Source: Ptiloglossa arizonensis (Eukaryota; Arthropoda; Insecta; Hymenoptera; Colletidae). From it: DNA of 64,000 nucleotides. A program made the translations under genes and the position numbers. This document shows, piece by piece, positions 13,001-24,900 of the stretch; the first letter of the stretch is position 1; every line of letters starts with the position of its first letter. The DNA lies in NCBI RefSeq assembly GCF_051014685.1, contig NC_135060.1, forward strand, positions 1,550,001 to 1,614,000. Direction: 5' to 3'. Under the pieces are notes generated by a model, which was not told where the DNA came from, searched no databases, and saw only the letters and a program-made list of their open reading frames with translations.

Positions 13001-13537
13001 GAGGGTTTCTCTTCGATTATTGAATCGTATCGATGATAGCTCGGTCTACAAACGGGCCGAAGGAGGGACCAAAAGGAGCGCGAAATAATCTAGCCATTGT
13101 AACCGATCCCCGAAGCTACCCGCACGACGTTCCGCAACCAGCCACTGGCGAACGCACACGAAGCCTTAATAACTTATGGATTGGATATGCGCGTTATTGA
13201 GCGGTCCGTTAGAATCCGGGCATTACCGATGGAACACCGCGTGTAAGTCTCTGCTTACGCGCGCGCATGCACAACGACGTATCGTCCCGTCTCCCAGATT
13301 CCGTAAACTTACACTTCAACGAAACCTCGATGTCGAAAATACACAGAGTCGGTCCGAAGAGTCGACAAGAGAAAGCGAAGCGATTCTAAGCTCGCAGTCG
13401 TCGAATTGTGGTCAATGGTTGACGCCTAGGGATGAATTTGTAACCGATCCTCGTCGAAGACAGCCTTGAAAGAAACGTTTGTCCAAGCGTGGGCAGTTTG
13501 TTAAAATTGTGAGAAAGAAACCGTGTCACGGTTTATG

Positions 13538-13603
13538 GTCGGTTCGACGAGTCGATAGAGAAAAACAATGCTCGGTCCAACGTGTCGGCGAGAAGAAACA
13601 ATA
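13538..13603. repeat. 33-bp tandem duplication
   Basis: gtcggttcgacg...gagaaaaacaat at 13538 is repeated as ctcggtccaacg...gagaagaaacaat at 13571, a period of 33 bp. It lies in an open frame (13479-13760, +) where it gives an 11-residue repeat of the form SVxRVxxxKQ. The frame has no other support as a gene. Confidence 0.5.
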
Positions 13604-14994
13604 TCGGTATCGTGGTTATCGAGCGTTAAACGGTAGTCGATTGTTGATGCACGGAGACGTATTTGTAGCGGACTTTTATCGAGGGAAAGAAATTGTTACG
13701 TTTCCATTGAAATTGGAGAAAAAGATTCCGTTCCTCCGAGTGACCGTGGAAAAGGGCTGAAAACAGGGTTCAGGTTTTCACGAGTCGTTCGAGCGTACGT
13801 TCGTTTCACCGTTTCGTTGCGTCTTCTTTAAATTCCGATTACGAATGGGATGAATCGCGCGTTAAAAAAATGAAAAGAAACCGAGAACACCGTTTTGAAT
13901 ATTTGCTAAAAAGAACCGGAGACCAATTCGAAAAGATCTGTTCGTTGAAGACGACGATTGCATATCTTACAACACGTGTAGCGTAACCTTAACCATTGTT
14001 CAATTTTGCTGCGTTCTCAGGTCGGCGTGTATTTACATCGACGAAGAGAAACTTCGTATTACAGCGGAGAAATAATTATTAAAAAAAGTGGCTCCTTGTT
14101 CTCCGGTATCCACATACCCACGTACGCATTTAGAGATGTGGAATGTGCGAATCGGGCCTGTCATGCGCCATGCGTCGATCACGTGCATTTGTTTACATCA
14201 GCCGACTCGTTTCGTTGAACCCACTGTACCGCTGATCGTTCGCGATCTTCCTCGCGTGCTTGCACGTTTCTTTCGTTTCGCGCTCTTTCCCCCCTCGTCC
14301 GAGGTTTTCTCGGTGACGTTTCTACAGTAGTTGCCCGAAGCAAAACTGACGAAAATTTGGCGTTCGGTGGTCTTCTTTCTCATTTTGTTCTCGCTCTGTT
14401 CGCAGCTTCCACCGTTGCATCTAACGTTCTTCTATTCGTTTTCGTTTGGTTCGCGACTCGTCCCTGTTCGTTCGTGACTTTGTACCTCTTCCGTCGATTT
14501 ACGCTCCTGTTACCTTTTTCTTTCTCCGTCTTTATCCTCGGAGCCACCGATTCGAAGCACAGCTTGGTCGTTAGGCGGGAGGAACGCGGTCCGTGCGCTC
14601 CGATTCGAGTCCGTTCGCTCGCGAGTAAGCGATCGTTATTGGAAGGCACTCGTCGCGCGGCCGATCGTCGATACACTCGAAGAGACGGTCGCTGACACCG
14701 ATCGAGGGAATTGAGTCGCCGCCATTACCGGATTCCGTTCCGGCCAAGTGTCGTTGCTCTCTCTTCGACTCTCTTTGTCGGGACGCGACACCTTTAATTA
14801 ATCGGGATACTCGTTGCCCGTGTAGAAACCCTTTAACGAGACAAAACCGAGGATCGGTTAATTATCTGGTTATCGATACGATCGTGGAAATCTCATCGAA
14901 AACAACCCGATGTATCGTTATTTACTCGCACGGAATTATTCCGATTATTATCGAAAAAATTCGGTCGATGACTGAAGTAAAATTTTCTTTTAGA

Positions 14995-15644
14995 AAATTA
15001 AACCTCCCGAACCTTTCGGAGCGAATCGATGGCTGCGATTCTTTGCCGAAACGTAACGAAATCGATCGATTTTTGAAGCGAACGGTGACTAGGGACGAAG
15101 AATGGCCGACATACGAGAACAACGGTTGAAAAAGATCGCGATCCAAGCGCGGCGAGCCCGCTCAAACGATCGCCAAGCCGGAATCAACGACCAAGGTTTT
15201 ACCGTGTGTTTGGTGGGATTGGAAGGGAATCCTCCGCCACGAGCTGCTCCCGTCGAGCCAATCGCTCAATTCGGACCTATACTGTCGACAACTGATCGGA
15301 TAGAAGCAGGCGATCGACGAGAAGCGTCCAGAATTGGCCAATAGGAAGGGTGTTGCGTTCCATCGAGACAACGTCAAGCCGCACACATCTTTAACGACGC
15401 GCCAGAAGCTCCGAGAGCTTCGATGGGAGGTCGTATCGCACCCCCCGTATAGCCCGGACCTGCCACCGAGCGATTATCACCTTTTCGAGCATTTGCAAAA
15501 TTTTCTTCGCGGTAAAAAACTGGCCTCGAGGGAGGCTCGCGAAAATGAGCCGCTCGAGTTTTTCACCAATAGGGACGAGGACTTATAAGATTGGCTTCGA
15601 AATTCAGAAAAGTTATCGTACAAAATAACTCATATTTGATCTAA
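14995..15644 (+). pseudogene. mariner transposase pseudogene, 5'-truncated, C-terminal catalytic region
   Basis: The frame starting with KLNLPNLSERID runs through the mariner catalytic core. The first Asp is in TVTRDEEW (codon 15094), the second in HRDN (15367) and the third in PPSDYH (15472). The last two are separated by exactly 34 residues, the D34D signature of mariner transposases. Further family landmarks are CDSLPKRNEID, VWWDWKG, NSDLYC, ELANRKG, HPPYSPDLPPSDYH and NFLRGKKLASRE. The frame is broken by in-frame TGA (15127-15129), TAG (15301-15303) and TAA (15586-15588). After the last, homology resumes in another frame (VIVQNNSYLI) to a TAA at 15642-15644, so a frameshift lies near the end. 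The N-terminal DNA-binding half and both inverted repeats are not found. From memory the style is nearest to the irritans group. The copy is not functional. Confidence 0.92.
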
Positions 15645-17039
15645 ATCCGAAAATTCTAACTTTGTTAATTTCATCGTCGAAGTAAAGGGAAGAAACGCCC
15701 CGAATTTGTTACTCCGTCTATTCGTTATTTCCTTCGAATCGAGAGTCTTCTCGTCGACTGTATTACGCACAGTTCTGCACACCGTGGTACTACTATTATT
15801 AGACAACATACTTTTGCAAGAATCGACAAAAATTGATTTCCTCGAAGCGTCCGTGTGTAACGATTCGTCGCATCGGAGTAGAAGCTTCGCGTCGGTGGAA
15901 GCAAATTTTTTATTTCGAAACGTCCCCGTGATCGAACGCTCGAAATTCGATTTACCGGAGCCACGCGACGAAATTCGACCGATTGGTAATTTTATGCGAG
16001 AAAACGGACCGAACGGAACGCGCATCGCGTTTCGTGATTCGTTCTGTTCGTAGCAACAACGCAATTCGCGATAATGGGGCGCAAACAACCGTTGCCCTTT
16101 CAACGAACGTTTCGCTTTTGTTGATAAAAAATTATGACACTTGTTGCACGCAAAGGGAAGTTAAAATAAAGCGCGTTTACCGCACGGCGGTGGGTTTCTT
16201 GTTGCGCGAATTAAAGTTTCCGAGAGCTCGGATAGTTATCAATATCGATTGTTATTCGACGAGATATATCGACGGTATCGTCGGCCACGGCGAGGGCGTC
16301 CGCGCGACGCGGAATGACAGCGTTGAATTCTTTATCAGCGTTTCCTGCCTGAAATTCTGTCCGTCTCTACTCGCCGACCGTGTTAATGCAATTTAACCGC
16401 TTGTCCGGGCGTACTAAGGGTTTATTATCAAGAGACACGTCTCGATAGATGTTACTCGGTATCGATTAACGACGGTTCAACTGACTCTAATCCCCCCGAG
16501 CCACTTCCAATTTCAATACATCGCATCGATTTTGCAGGCCTCATCTAACCGATACCCCCACCCTACCGCTTACACGCTATACGGTTCCCTGGCAAATTTT
16601 CAATAATTCCGGAGGCTTGTCTTTCTTTGCCGCTATCGAGCTATTTAGTTACCGGCCACGCGTATCGATCGCAACAATATCGTGTTTCTTCGTTCGGCTC
16701 CACGCGGGACGAAAATAAAAAACAAAAAAAACGCGTTGTCCGCGGAAACCGAATTACAAAAATGAAAGCAAATATTGCGAACGGGACGCGGTGGTATCGA
16801 AATTGAACGATCGCGTAACCAAGAGTTACGTAAATTCGTTACGGGAATCGATTCGGGGAAACGGTTAATCGGATGATAATTTTAGACAACGCGTAACAAT
16901 GGGACCGAAATTAGATCCGTTCCATGGGTACTGGTTTCGTAAGTGTACGTCGAGAGGTATCGCGATACGGAAATTTTATTTACGGATCGGTCGCGCGAGA
17001 TTTCAAGATTTTCACCGAGTGTAAATTTTGTATTCTATT
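15645..17039. other. non-coding stretch after the mariner remnant
   Basis: No mariner 3' inverted repeat is recognisable just after 15644. The block 16400-16680 (tttattatcaag...; ttttcaataattcc) has less TCGA than its surroundings but no coding signal. No gene seen. Confidence 0.4.
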
Positions 17040-17280
17040 CCATGCCTTTTCTGCGGAAAACCTCCGATTGTTAATGTACGGGAGATACAACGTTCCAAAA
17101 TTGTCAGGGATCGCAAATTTTATTTATTTATTTCTATTTAATTCGACGTGTCGCTGGTAGACTTTTCGCCTCGAGACACGAGAAATACGAGTACATTGTC
17201 GAAAATCGAGACGTCCGAAAACGGTCGCGAATCGCAAATTTTATTCGTTTACTTCCATTTCGTTCGACCTCGTCTCGCGG
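17040..17280. repeat. decayed tandem duplication, period about 121 bp
   Basis: tcgcaaattttatttattta at 17111 recurs as tcgcaaattttattcgttta at 17232. The shared context continues on both sides: acgttcc-aaaattg versus acgtccgaaaacgg upstream, and ttcgacgtgtcgctgg versus ttcgacctcgtctcgcgg downstream. A possible older third copy starts near 16967 (gaaattttatttacgg). The copies do not share an open frame. Confidence 0.65.
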
Positions 17281-20200
17281 AACGTTTTTAACGCGAGGTG
17301 CGGAAAATATAAAGGCGCAAAGTGGCGAGGCGGTGTTTCCAGCCCTAACCTCGAAATATTGAACACGGTCGATGGAAGGAACGTTTTTCGGTTCTCTCGA
17401 GTTCCCGTTGTTCGACGGTAGGCAACCAACGAAACTTCCTCCGCGAGATGATCGGACTCCAATAAGATCAGGCCGCGATCGTAAAAGCGTAGAACCGCCA
17501 CGTGAACGGGGTTTTGTTTAGTTCTCTGCCGTATAAATGTCCCACCTACGTCGCACGACACCGGTCCCCCTCGGTTGCCCCCACCAGACGCCCGGAACGA
17601 ACACTTGCTCACATGCCTGCACACGCGCGTTCAATCGCCTCGCTCTAACCGGCCTACGTTTCTTTGCCCCTCGCAACCCTCGCCTACCTACCTACCTCCC
17701 TCCCTCCCGCCTTCTTTATAGCTCCAAGTATTGTCAATTCAAACGATACGTGCACGCTCACGCGGCCCGGGCGTAATTTCTCCGGTCCGATAAAAACCGA
17801 CGACGCCGGCCGAGCTTCTCTATTTATTATGAAATTTCTTTATGGGTTTACAAGCTTGTCAACGACGCACCGGTGCCGCTGAAACGCGCACGCACACCAC
17901 CCTATATCTATGTATTAAACCGACGCCCGGCCGTGGTTCCCTCTCCTTTTTCCGCTTAAACTTCCACCGCGTTCTCTCGCGCGCTTTCGTTCGCAGGTTA
18001 TGGCACTTTTTGCGCATCTTTTTCCGTGCACGGGTTTCGTTCCGGGACCAGAGTCGCTTTTCTTTCCATCGACGCGTTTCGGAGACTTTTGCGCGCATTG
18101 TATTTCCACCGGGCTCTAAAACTACGTTTCGAATGCTCTGGAACGATTCTGGGCAACGATCTTTGCATCTCCAATTTTTCTCCAAAGCGACGTTTCCCAA
18201 AATTTTCGAAAGCCGTCCCTCTGGAAAGTCGAAAACATTTCCACGATCGACGTTGGTAATTGGTTCGAAACGAGAAAAGTTTAGTTTGACCATTTTCAAA
18301 CCGATGCTAATCGAAAGAGACGTTTCGATCGGCCATTTTGAAAAACACTGCTCCAGATTTTCTCTATCGTAATTTTGTACCATCCTAAGCCGTATAATTC
18401 TACCGTTCCATGGCACTTCCTAAAATTCTTTCTCGTTTTATGCTTTCGTCATCAGGGGATCCAACCGTGGATCTCTCTATTATACTCCATTGATCTCCCC
18501 TTCGCTCGGTAACGAGGTTAGCTTTTAATAACGGTATTTTAGCTGTGTCGCCCGTCTACTCGTTTTATTTGTTATACATATAATGCTTTACCTGGTAGCT
18601 AAAAGAATTTCCCAAGTAGGTAGAACTCCGTCTAGTTCCGTAGTCTATCGGAGGTCTCCTCCGCGTTGAAATTTGCCCTATAATTCGCTGGACGTGTTTC
18701 CACGTTGGCCGATCGGTCGGTATCTCGTTCCGCGGTTGATTTATCGGTGTCTCTCGGTTTTACCCTTGCTCCGTAATTCTCTCGCGCCTCTTTGTACATT
18801 TCGTCATAGTTGTTTCGTAGTCTGTCTGCAACTCTGCCGCGTCGAACGTTGTCCTCTCTTTCTCCGGCTCGATTCGTACCACCCTCTCGTTCCGTCTCTC
18901 TACGGCTCTCTCGCTGTCACGGAGTAATAACCGCGTGTACGTACACGTAGGCCCACGTGAACGCGTATACGTGGGTATGCTCGATTAACCGGCAACGTTT
19001 ACTGCTCTGCCTTGGCGTGTTCACCTGCCCAGGGGGCTTCTGAGATTTTTACGACGAGTCGCGTGTCACTTGGGGGTTGCAGGCGATAAAACCCTCCTGT
19101 TGGCGAGATTAACGTTCTTGTGGCTCGCGAGAGCCTGCACTTACCTGGAGGACACGCTCGGCCTCTTCCCACTTTTATGATCGATACTCTTTTTTTAACC
19201 CGCGTGCTTTTTCCACCACTTTGGGGACAATACCGATTCGATGCACCGAACGAGTTATCCGGTCCTCGTTTATTATTTTTTTTTTCTTTCTTTTTTCGTT
19301 CCAAGTACCAGTGTTTATCGATTCTCTCGAGAGCTTCGTTTTCGAATTTTTTCAACAGGTCCTTCGAGGTCTTCGGGAGTGCAATTTGTCGATTAATTGC
19401 ATATTTAATTCTCAATGCGTATTCCTTTATCGTCCAACAATTACCTCGTTGCGTAAACACTGGTTTATCCGTTATACGTGCGCGTGTGCGCGATAATGCG
19501 TGGGAAAGCGAATACGTGCGGTCCGGAGAAAATGCGAGGTGTTTGGGACGGATGAGCGAATAAAGTGATTCCGAGGCGTGAAAAAAGAGCGTTTGAAGTG
19601 AACGGCAGGGTGCCCGGACCGAGGTGCGAATAGACGAACAATTGAAATGGCGCCAGACCGAGGAATTTTGAGTAAACGCGACCGGACGCACGGAACGAGA
19701 AAAATTAAGAATTATAACGAAAGGTAATAAACGCGTGCGAGAATACAGGGTGCCAGGAAACGACTTGTGAGACCACTTGTTTTTGTAAATTAGGCGGAAC
19801 GCGTCGCGTCGAGTCGAGAAAAGAGTTATTATTTATGCGTTTCATTCTACTAATTCATTCGATATACGTATATCCCGAAACTGCGTTCACCTTTTATTTC
19901 GTAATCGTACCACAGCAACTCCTACGTATACGTTATTTTTTCATTCAACTCCCAAACGAGTTCGATCCTTTTCCAAAGAAAAATACAAAATACCGATCGT
20001 TAGGAAGGAACGATTGTTGCTCGATCGTCAAACCGGTGATCACTCCCGTTACTATCGCTGGATCGAAGCTCGTACGAATCCCGCGTCGCGTTTCGTCGAT
20101 ACCAGACACTTTGCATTTCGTCGACTTTCCTCGAAAAAACCAAGCCCGATCGAAATCGACTTCGAACCGAATGACAAGGACCGGGCACTCGTTTACAGGG

Positions 20201-21852
20201 TGGACGGACGTCAATTATATTCCACGGTGCGTGAATGGGCGGCGCGAGTCGGGAAAGGGATGGTACCGTAATCGATGTGTGCATCCCGCTCGCGAGTGTG
20301 TGTACACCGCGAGGGGGTGATTGATAGGCCGATACAAAGCATCGAGCGTGGCGCATCGATATTTCGACGCTATGAAAATTTCATTAGCTCGTCGTATAAT
20401 GATATAAAGGTGATGTACCGCGAGAGGGACAGCGCGGGGATGGAGACCCGGTCGACACTCGTCGAGCTGTCGATTAACTTCGTTCATTATTCGACAATTA
20501 ATAGAGCGCCTACGCGCGGGACACCGTCGATACCCGTTTTCGGCGGGGTTTTAATAATCGACATCGGTGATGTTCAACCCCGCCGTACCCCGCGTGTCGC
20601 CTCGCTGGTGACTTTTCATTGTTTCCGGTTCAACGTCATTAGGGGCGCGATGGTTTTCTGGGAAGGAATTCAGGCGCGTCTGGAAACGATGACTGACGGA
20701 TTCGAGTGGATACCTCGAGCAGGGACGAATCGGAACGAACGAAAAAAAAAAAAAAATAGAAGAGAAGAATTCGAACCGCGTTATCGGGTAACGACAGGTG
20801 GTTACCGTAACCAAATTCTTCTTATCGCGGAGATCGATTTCTCGCGGTGGATTACCAACCATCGGATTATTTTCGTTCGAATTGCGAAACCTTCGACGAA
20901 TTTCTGTTTCTTTTCGAGTACTCCCTTTCGAATTGCGATTCTTCCAACCTGGACGACGGGAGGAAACTCTTTTCTTTAAAATCGAACGGGAATTTCTGTT
21001 CTTTTTTCGAACGGTGTCGGACAGGTGGGTCGCGCCGCGCGGAGAATTCCCGCAAAGGGATACCCGATCGGACGTATCGAAACAGAAGCGAATCGAACCG
21101 GAGCGAACCTGGTGTTTACACCGCGACTAGGTTTCTCGCGCTCCGTCCGACGCTCTTTGGGATTCGCGGGTTCCGATGCGAGCCCATCGAATCCTAGTTT
21201 CCGATCGCGAACGAATTCCAACGAGCCGAAGACTAACCCCACGATTCCCCTTTTTTCTGTTGTAGGTGAGTCAACGCAATTTCCCATCGGCGAAATTACG
21301 AATTAACCGGGGAATCCGCCTTGGATAGAGAGCGGGGGTGGGTTACGGAGGAGGAGGGTGAGTGTAACTTTCATAATTAATCCCACAATTACCGATCGCC
21401 GGGACCGGTAACCGACTCCGTGGGCGATCCAACCCCGAGGATTACGTCGAAAGTGAGGAGAATACCCATGGATCGTAGAGGGTAATAAGGGGGGTGGGTG
21501 TGGGGTGTGGGGAAGAAGGGAGAGGGAAAAAAACGTCCCCTGGCCGAAAGAACAAAGCGAGACGGACAGAGAGGGAAGAGACCGGGGCTGGGATACCGCG
21601 AAGAACGAGCGTGAATTCGGTGCGAACGGGGTCGACGGGAATGTTCTCCCTCCTCGGTCGGACAGGGTTGGAACAAGTTCGAGTGGTAATGCACTAATCA
21701 ACCCCTTGGAAGGCGGATGTATTGGCGCTACAGAGACAGGGCGCAGGGGTTTCGGTTATAATCGAAGGCTGCTCCGAAGGCGGAGAGGTGGTGGACATGG
21801 ATGAGTGCGAGAACAGGGAAGAAGGCAAGAAAGGGGTAGAAGGGGCTGGCAA
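17281..21852. other. non-coding stretch, no gene seen
   Basis: Contains pyrimidine-rich patches (17690-17720, 19265-19300), an A12 run near 20742 and a G-quadruplex-type motif at 21489-21512. Long overlapping open frames around 17842-18416 and 20275-20979 lie on both strands, lack domains, and reflect the scarcity of TA in this composition rather than genes. Confidence 0.45.
21489..21512 (+). other. G-quadruplex-type motif
   Basis: Four G-runs (6, 3, 4 and 4 bases) are separated by loops T, TGT and TGT. This is a compact arrangement that fits the usual G3+N1-7 pattern. It lies in a purine-rich block (21480-21570). Whether it folds or matters is not shown by the sequence. Confidence 0.6.
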
Positions 21853-21853
21853 G

Positions 21854-21889
<36 letters not shown>

Positions 21890-21947
21890 CGGGCAGGCGG
21901 GCAGGCGGGCAGGCGGGCAGGCAGGCAGGCAGGCAGGCAGGCAGGCA
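21853..21947. repeat. (GGCA)n microsatellite with an inner 8-bp higher-order unit
   Basis: About 95 bp of GCAG/GGCA tetranucleotide repeat. Its centre is a block of alternating GCAGGCGG units (8 bp), flanked on both sides by pure GCAG. The G-to-A alternation limited to the centre suggests that one mutated unit was itself expanded. All frames stay open across it, giving artefactual Cys-Leu-Pro-Ala or Gly-Arg-Gln-Ala chains. Confidence 0.95.
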
Positions 21948-24900
21948 CCGTTCGGGGTTGGAGGTAACTGCTGTAGGACGGCACCGCGATCGACGTCGTT
22001 GTAGCATACACGATGTAAATTTTGCCCGGGTGTGCGGGTGCACCCTATACGATAGGGTGGAATCAAATCGATAGCAGACTAAGATATACCTATCAGTCTA
22101 ATTGTCAGTACAGAAAGACCGAGAGAGACAGCAACCCCGTGGTATCGGAAGAACGGATGGCGGGCAAAGGGGTGGGTGAGTGAAAGGCGAACGCAGAAGG
22201 AGGACGAGCGAGCGCGGGGGAGACTGGAGGGTGATAGCAAGGGGTGGGATATGCCAGGCATATAGCTTAATCACCCTCCTACCGTTCTTCAACCTCCAGC
22301 CAACCCTCTCGAACGTTGGTACCTACACCAACCCTGCCTTCTCCACGTCCTAGAGTAGCCGGCCTTCCGTCGTCCAATAATCAATAATTATACTCAAATA
22401 AAGAGAGAAGGGGATGGATGAATCGCCCGGCAAAGGGTTAGAACGGAGCGAGAGTTAGGTATCGGCGTAAGATACCGAGCGAGATGAAGCTAAAGCCACC
22501 TAGTACCACCTATACTGCATCCTCCCTGGTCTCCCTTCGCCCTCTCCGGCTGTCTATTTCTCTCCCTCACTCCACCTTCTTCCTTCCACCACCATTGCGA
22601 CCGCCTCCACCACCATCCACCCTTTAAATCTCCCAGCCTCCGATTCCTCATCCTCCTCGCGTAGCCTAGGCACGGCCGAAACTCCCGATGCGGGCTTCTG
22701 ACTTGCCTAGCGCGTTACGAAGCCGCTGATCGGGCTGCTCGGACACGGACCTCCCTACGTTCGATCGCTCGATCGCTCGATCGGTCACCGATCCCTTTCA
22801 CCCGATCCACCCGAGGAATCGCGGATCTCGACCGTTTCTTTCGACCCTCGATATCCTCCGTCCGAGAAAAGAACCGTATCGTCCGCGCGATCGAGATTCT
22901 CGCCACGAGAAACCACCACCGATCTGCTCGACTGCGAGGTAACTCGATGCAAAGGTCGACAGTTCCACGGATACACGTGTACAGCTCGAGAGAAAAAATC
23001 GAGCCAAGTTTACACAGGGATCGTGGACACGTCCGATGAAACCCAGAGGACTCTTCGATCGGTTCTCCAGCCAAGATTCGATACGTCGTCGCGTAACCGA
23101 GACCGTTAAACACGAAGGGGATTTGTACGTCTGAATTATTAAACGCAATTAAAGTCGAAATTCCGAACGAATCGAACGATAAACTCGGGGGTCCCTATTT
23201 TCGTCGAATCGATAAACCGAAAGTTATTTTAAAATTGAACGCGGTTTGTTCGTTGCTCATCGGTTATTTAACCGCGTTTAAAGACGTCGTTTTCCGGGTG
23301 ACGAACGTTCGTTTCGTTTCCCTCGATTTCCCTTATCTCGATCGCCGCTCCGGTACAAATATTTCATTCGGAAATTCAATTATTTTCATTTCCAAGGCAG
23401 GTTGCACCAACGATGCAATTGTACAACGGAAAAAGTCTCTCCGACTCCGAAAACAACCAGGTGCGTTAAAACGAGGGTGAAACGTTACAAATAACTCTCG
23501 CCGTACCAACGAAGAAGACGACTATGGGAGAAACTCACACTTGGATTCGAGCGGATCCGTAATTTAACTTTGAGCAAATATTTCGAAGAAAAATTCTATG
23601 AAATTTACCTCAGAGCTGCACCAACGAGAAAAGTCTCTCCGTATCTGAAAAGAGACGAGCGTTGCACTCGGATCGGACGCATCTTCGGCGACAAAAAAAA
23701 AAGAAAAAATAAAGAAAAGAAGTGGTCTCCCCTCTGGTCGTAGGATTCGCCTACTACCCCATCGGCGAAAGCCGGCTAGAAATTGTACAGCGTGCCAGTT
23801 TCCCCCTTATGTGCGCGGCAGCGGCAGCGGCGCGTACCGGACGTCCCAGTTAAACGCGGTGTTCAGCTGCACGCGGAACGTGGCTGCGTGCACTTTCACC
23901 GTTCAGCGAAAGTAAAGGCTACATCCCCGCTCTCGGGGGCCTGCGAAAGGGGCAAACAACGAGGAGCCGACAACGCAGACCGTTGGACGGTGGTAGGGTG
24001 TTTGAAAGGAGGATACCGGGTCGGACGAGGGGGCTGAAGGAGTTGCGGTGTGGCACTGAGACGAGAGGGAGGGTGGTGTCTGCTTCGCCACTTCGGAAAC
24101 TCTTGTGAAGTAGCGGGAACTCCGAGGCTCGCACTTCCCGTAAGCGGGTCAGAAACTTCTTTCGATCCTCCGCCCACCTTCTCGTCCTCCTTTCCCTCTT
24201 GGTCTCTTTCCCCGAACCTCGTTGCCCGAGGTTAGGGATTACGCGTTTGTTTCTGCACCCGCTCGTCTCCTTCCCTTTCTTCTTGTTATTCTTTCCGTCT
24301 TTCTCGCGCCCGTTCCTCGCCGAGACGCTTTTCTCTCTCGTTCTTTCCAACGGATTCTTTCCACCCGTACCTCGCACGGATTTTTCGAATCGTGCGCGAG
24401 GAAACTGAATTTTATCATCGCCTCGAGACACCGGAACTGTTCGAACCCGCGCAATCCTCGTTTCCCTCGAACGCGTTTCAAGTTCCAGACGTACGATAAT
24501 CGTGCGTTGTTGTTCCTTCAATTGCGAACAACACCTCTAAACGGACCCACAATTGCTCGCGCAAATATTTTCGATAAAAGTTCTATCGTCTCGTCGCACC
24601 TTCTTTCCTTTCCAAGGAGAATTATACCGACGGTGTAATCGAACGATGGAAAGGTCTCTCTGGGCCCGAAAAGACCCAGATGTAGCGCAGCGAGGGTTTA
24701 TTCGATTTTACGACCGTCTTTCGAACGAAAACCGTATCGTTTGCGAAACTTTTACGGGTCAGCCGTTCTCCTTGGCTCCGATTTTAAGAAACGTTTGCGA
24801 CTCGAAACGCAGTTGGTTCAATTTCAGTTCGATTTAATTTAATAAACGATTTCGTCGGTCGAACGAGGAGGACATCGTTTACGGAAATTTTTACGAACAG

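Larger units (their letters stand above)
9477..14994. other. non-coding stretch, no gene seen
   Basis: TCGA-rich DNA with scattered pyrimidine tracts (10560-10600, 11640-11660) and an A-run at 11528-11539. It contains the hairpin at 10062-10091 and a small 33-bp duplication at about 13538-13603. Overlapping open frames exist on both strands (for example 9896-10342, 11130-11504 and 14357-14695), but none shows a domain, a conserved motif or plausible splice borders. Confidence 0.45.

Noticed and set aside
17842..18416. Overlapping 176- and 185-residue frames on opposite strands
   Set aside because: No domain or motif; both arise from Arg/Phe/Ser-rich translation of TCGA-rich DNA, which has few stop codons.
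19130..19160. Consensus splice donor on the minus strand (CCAG|GTAAG)
   Set aside because: The adjacent antisense frame has no domain and no partner acceptor is evident; expected by chance at this window size.
20275..20979. 234-residue frame (+)
   Set aside because: Crosses an A12 run and has no recognisable domain; no splice or codon-use support.
21150..21200. tRNA-like stem words (gggattcgcggg...cccatcgaatcc)
   Set aside because: No cloverleaf can be drawn: acceptor stem, anticodon loop and a proper T-arm sequence are not found at the right spacing.
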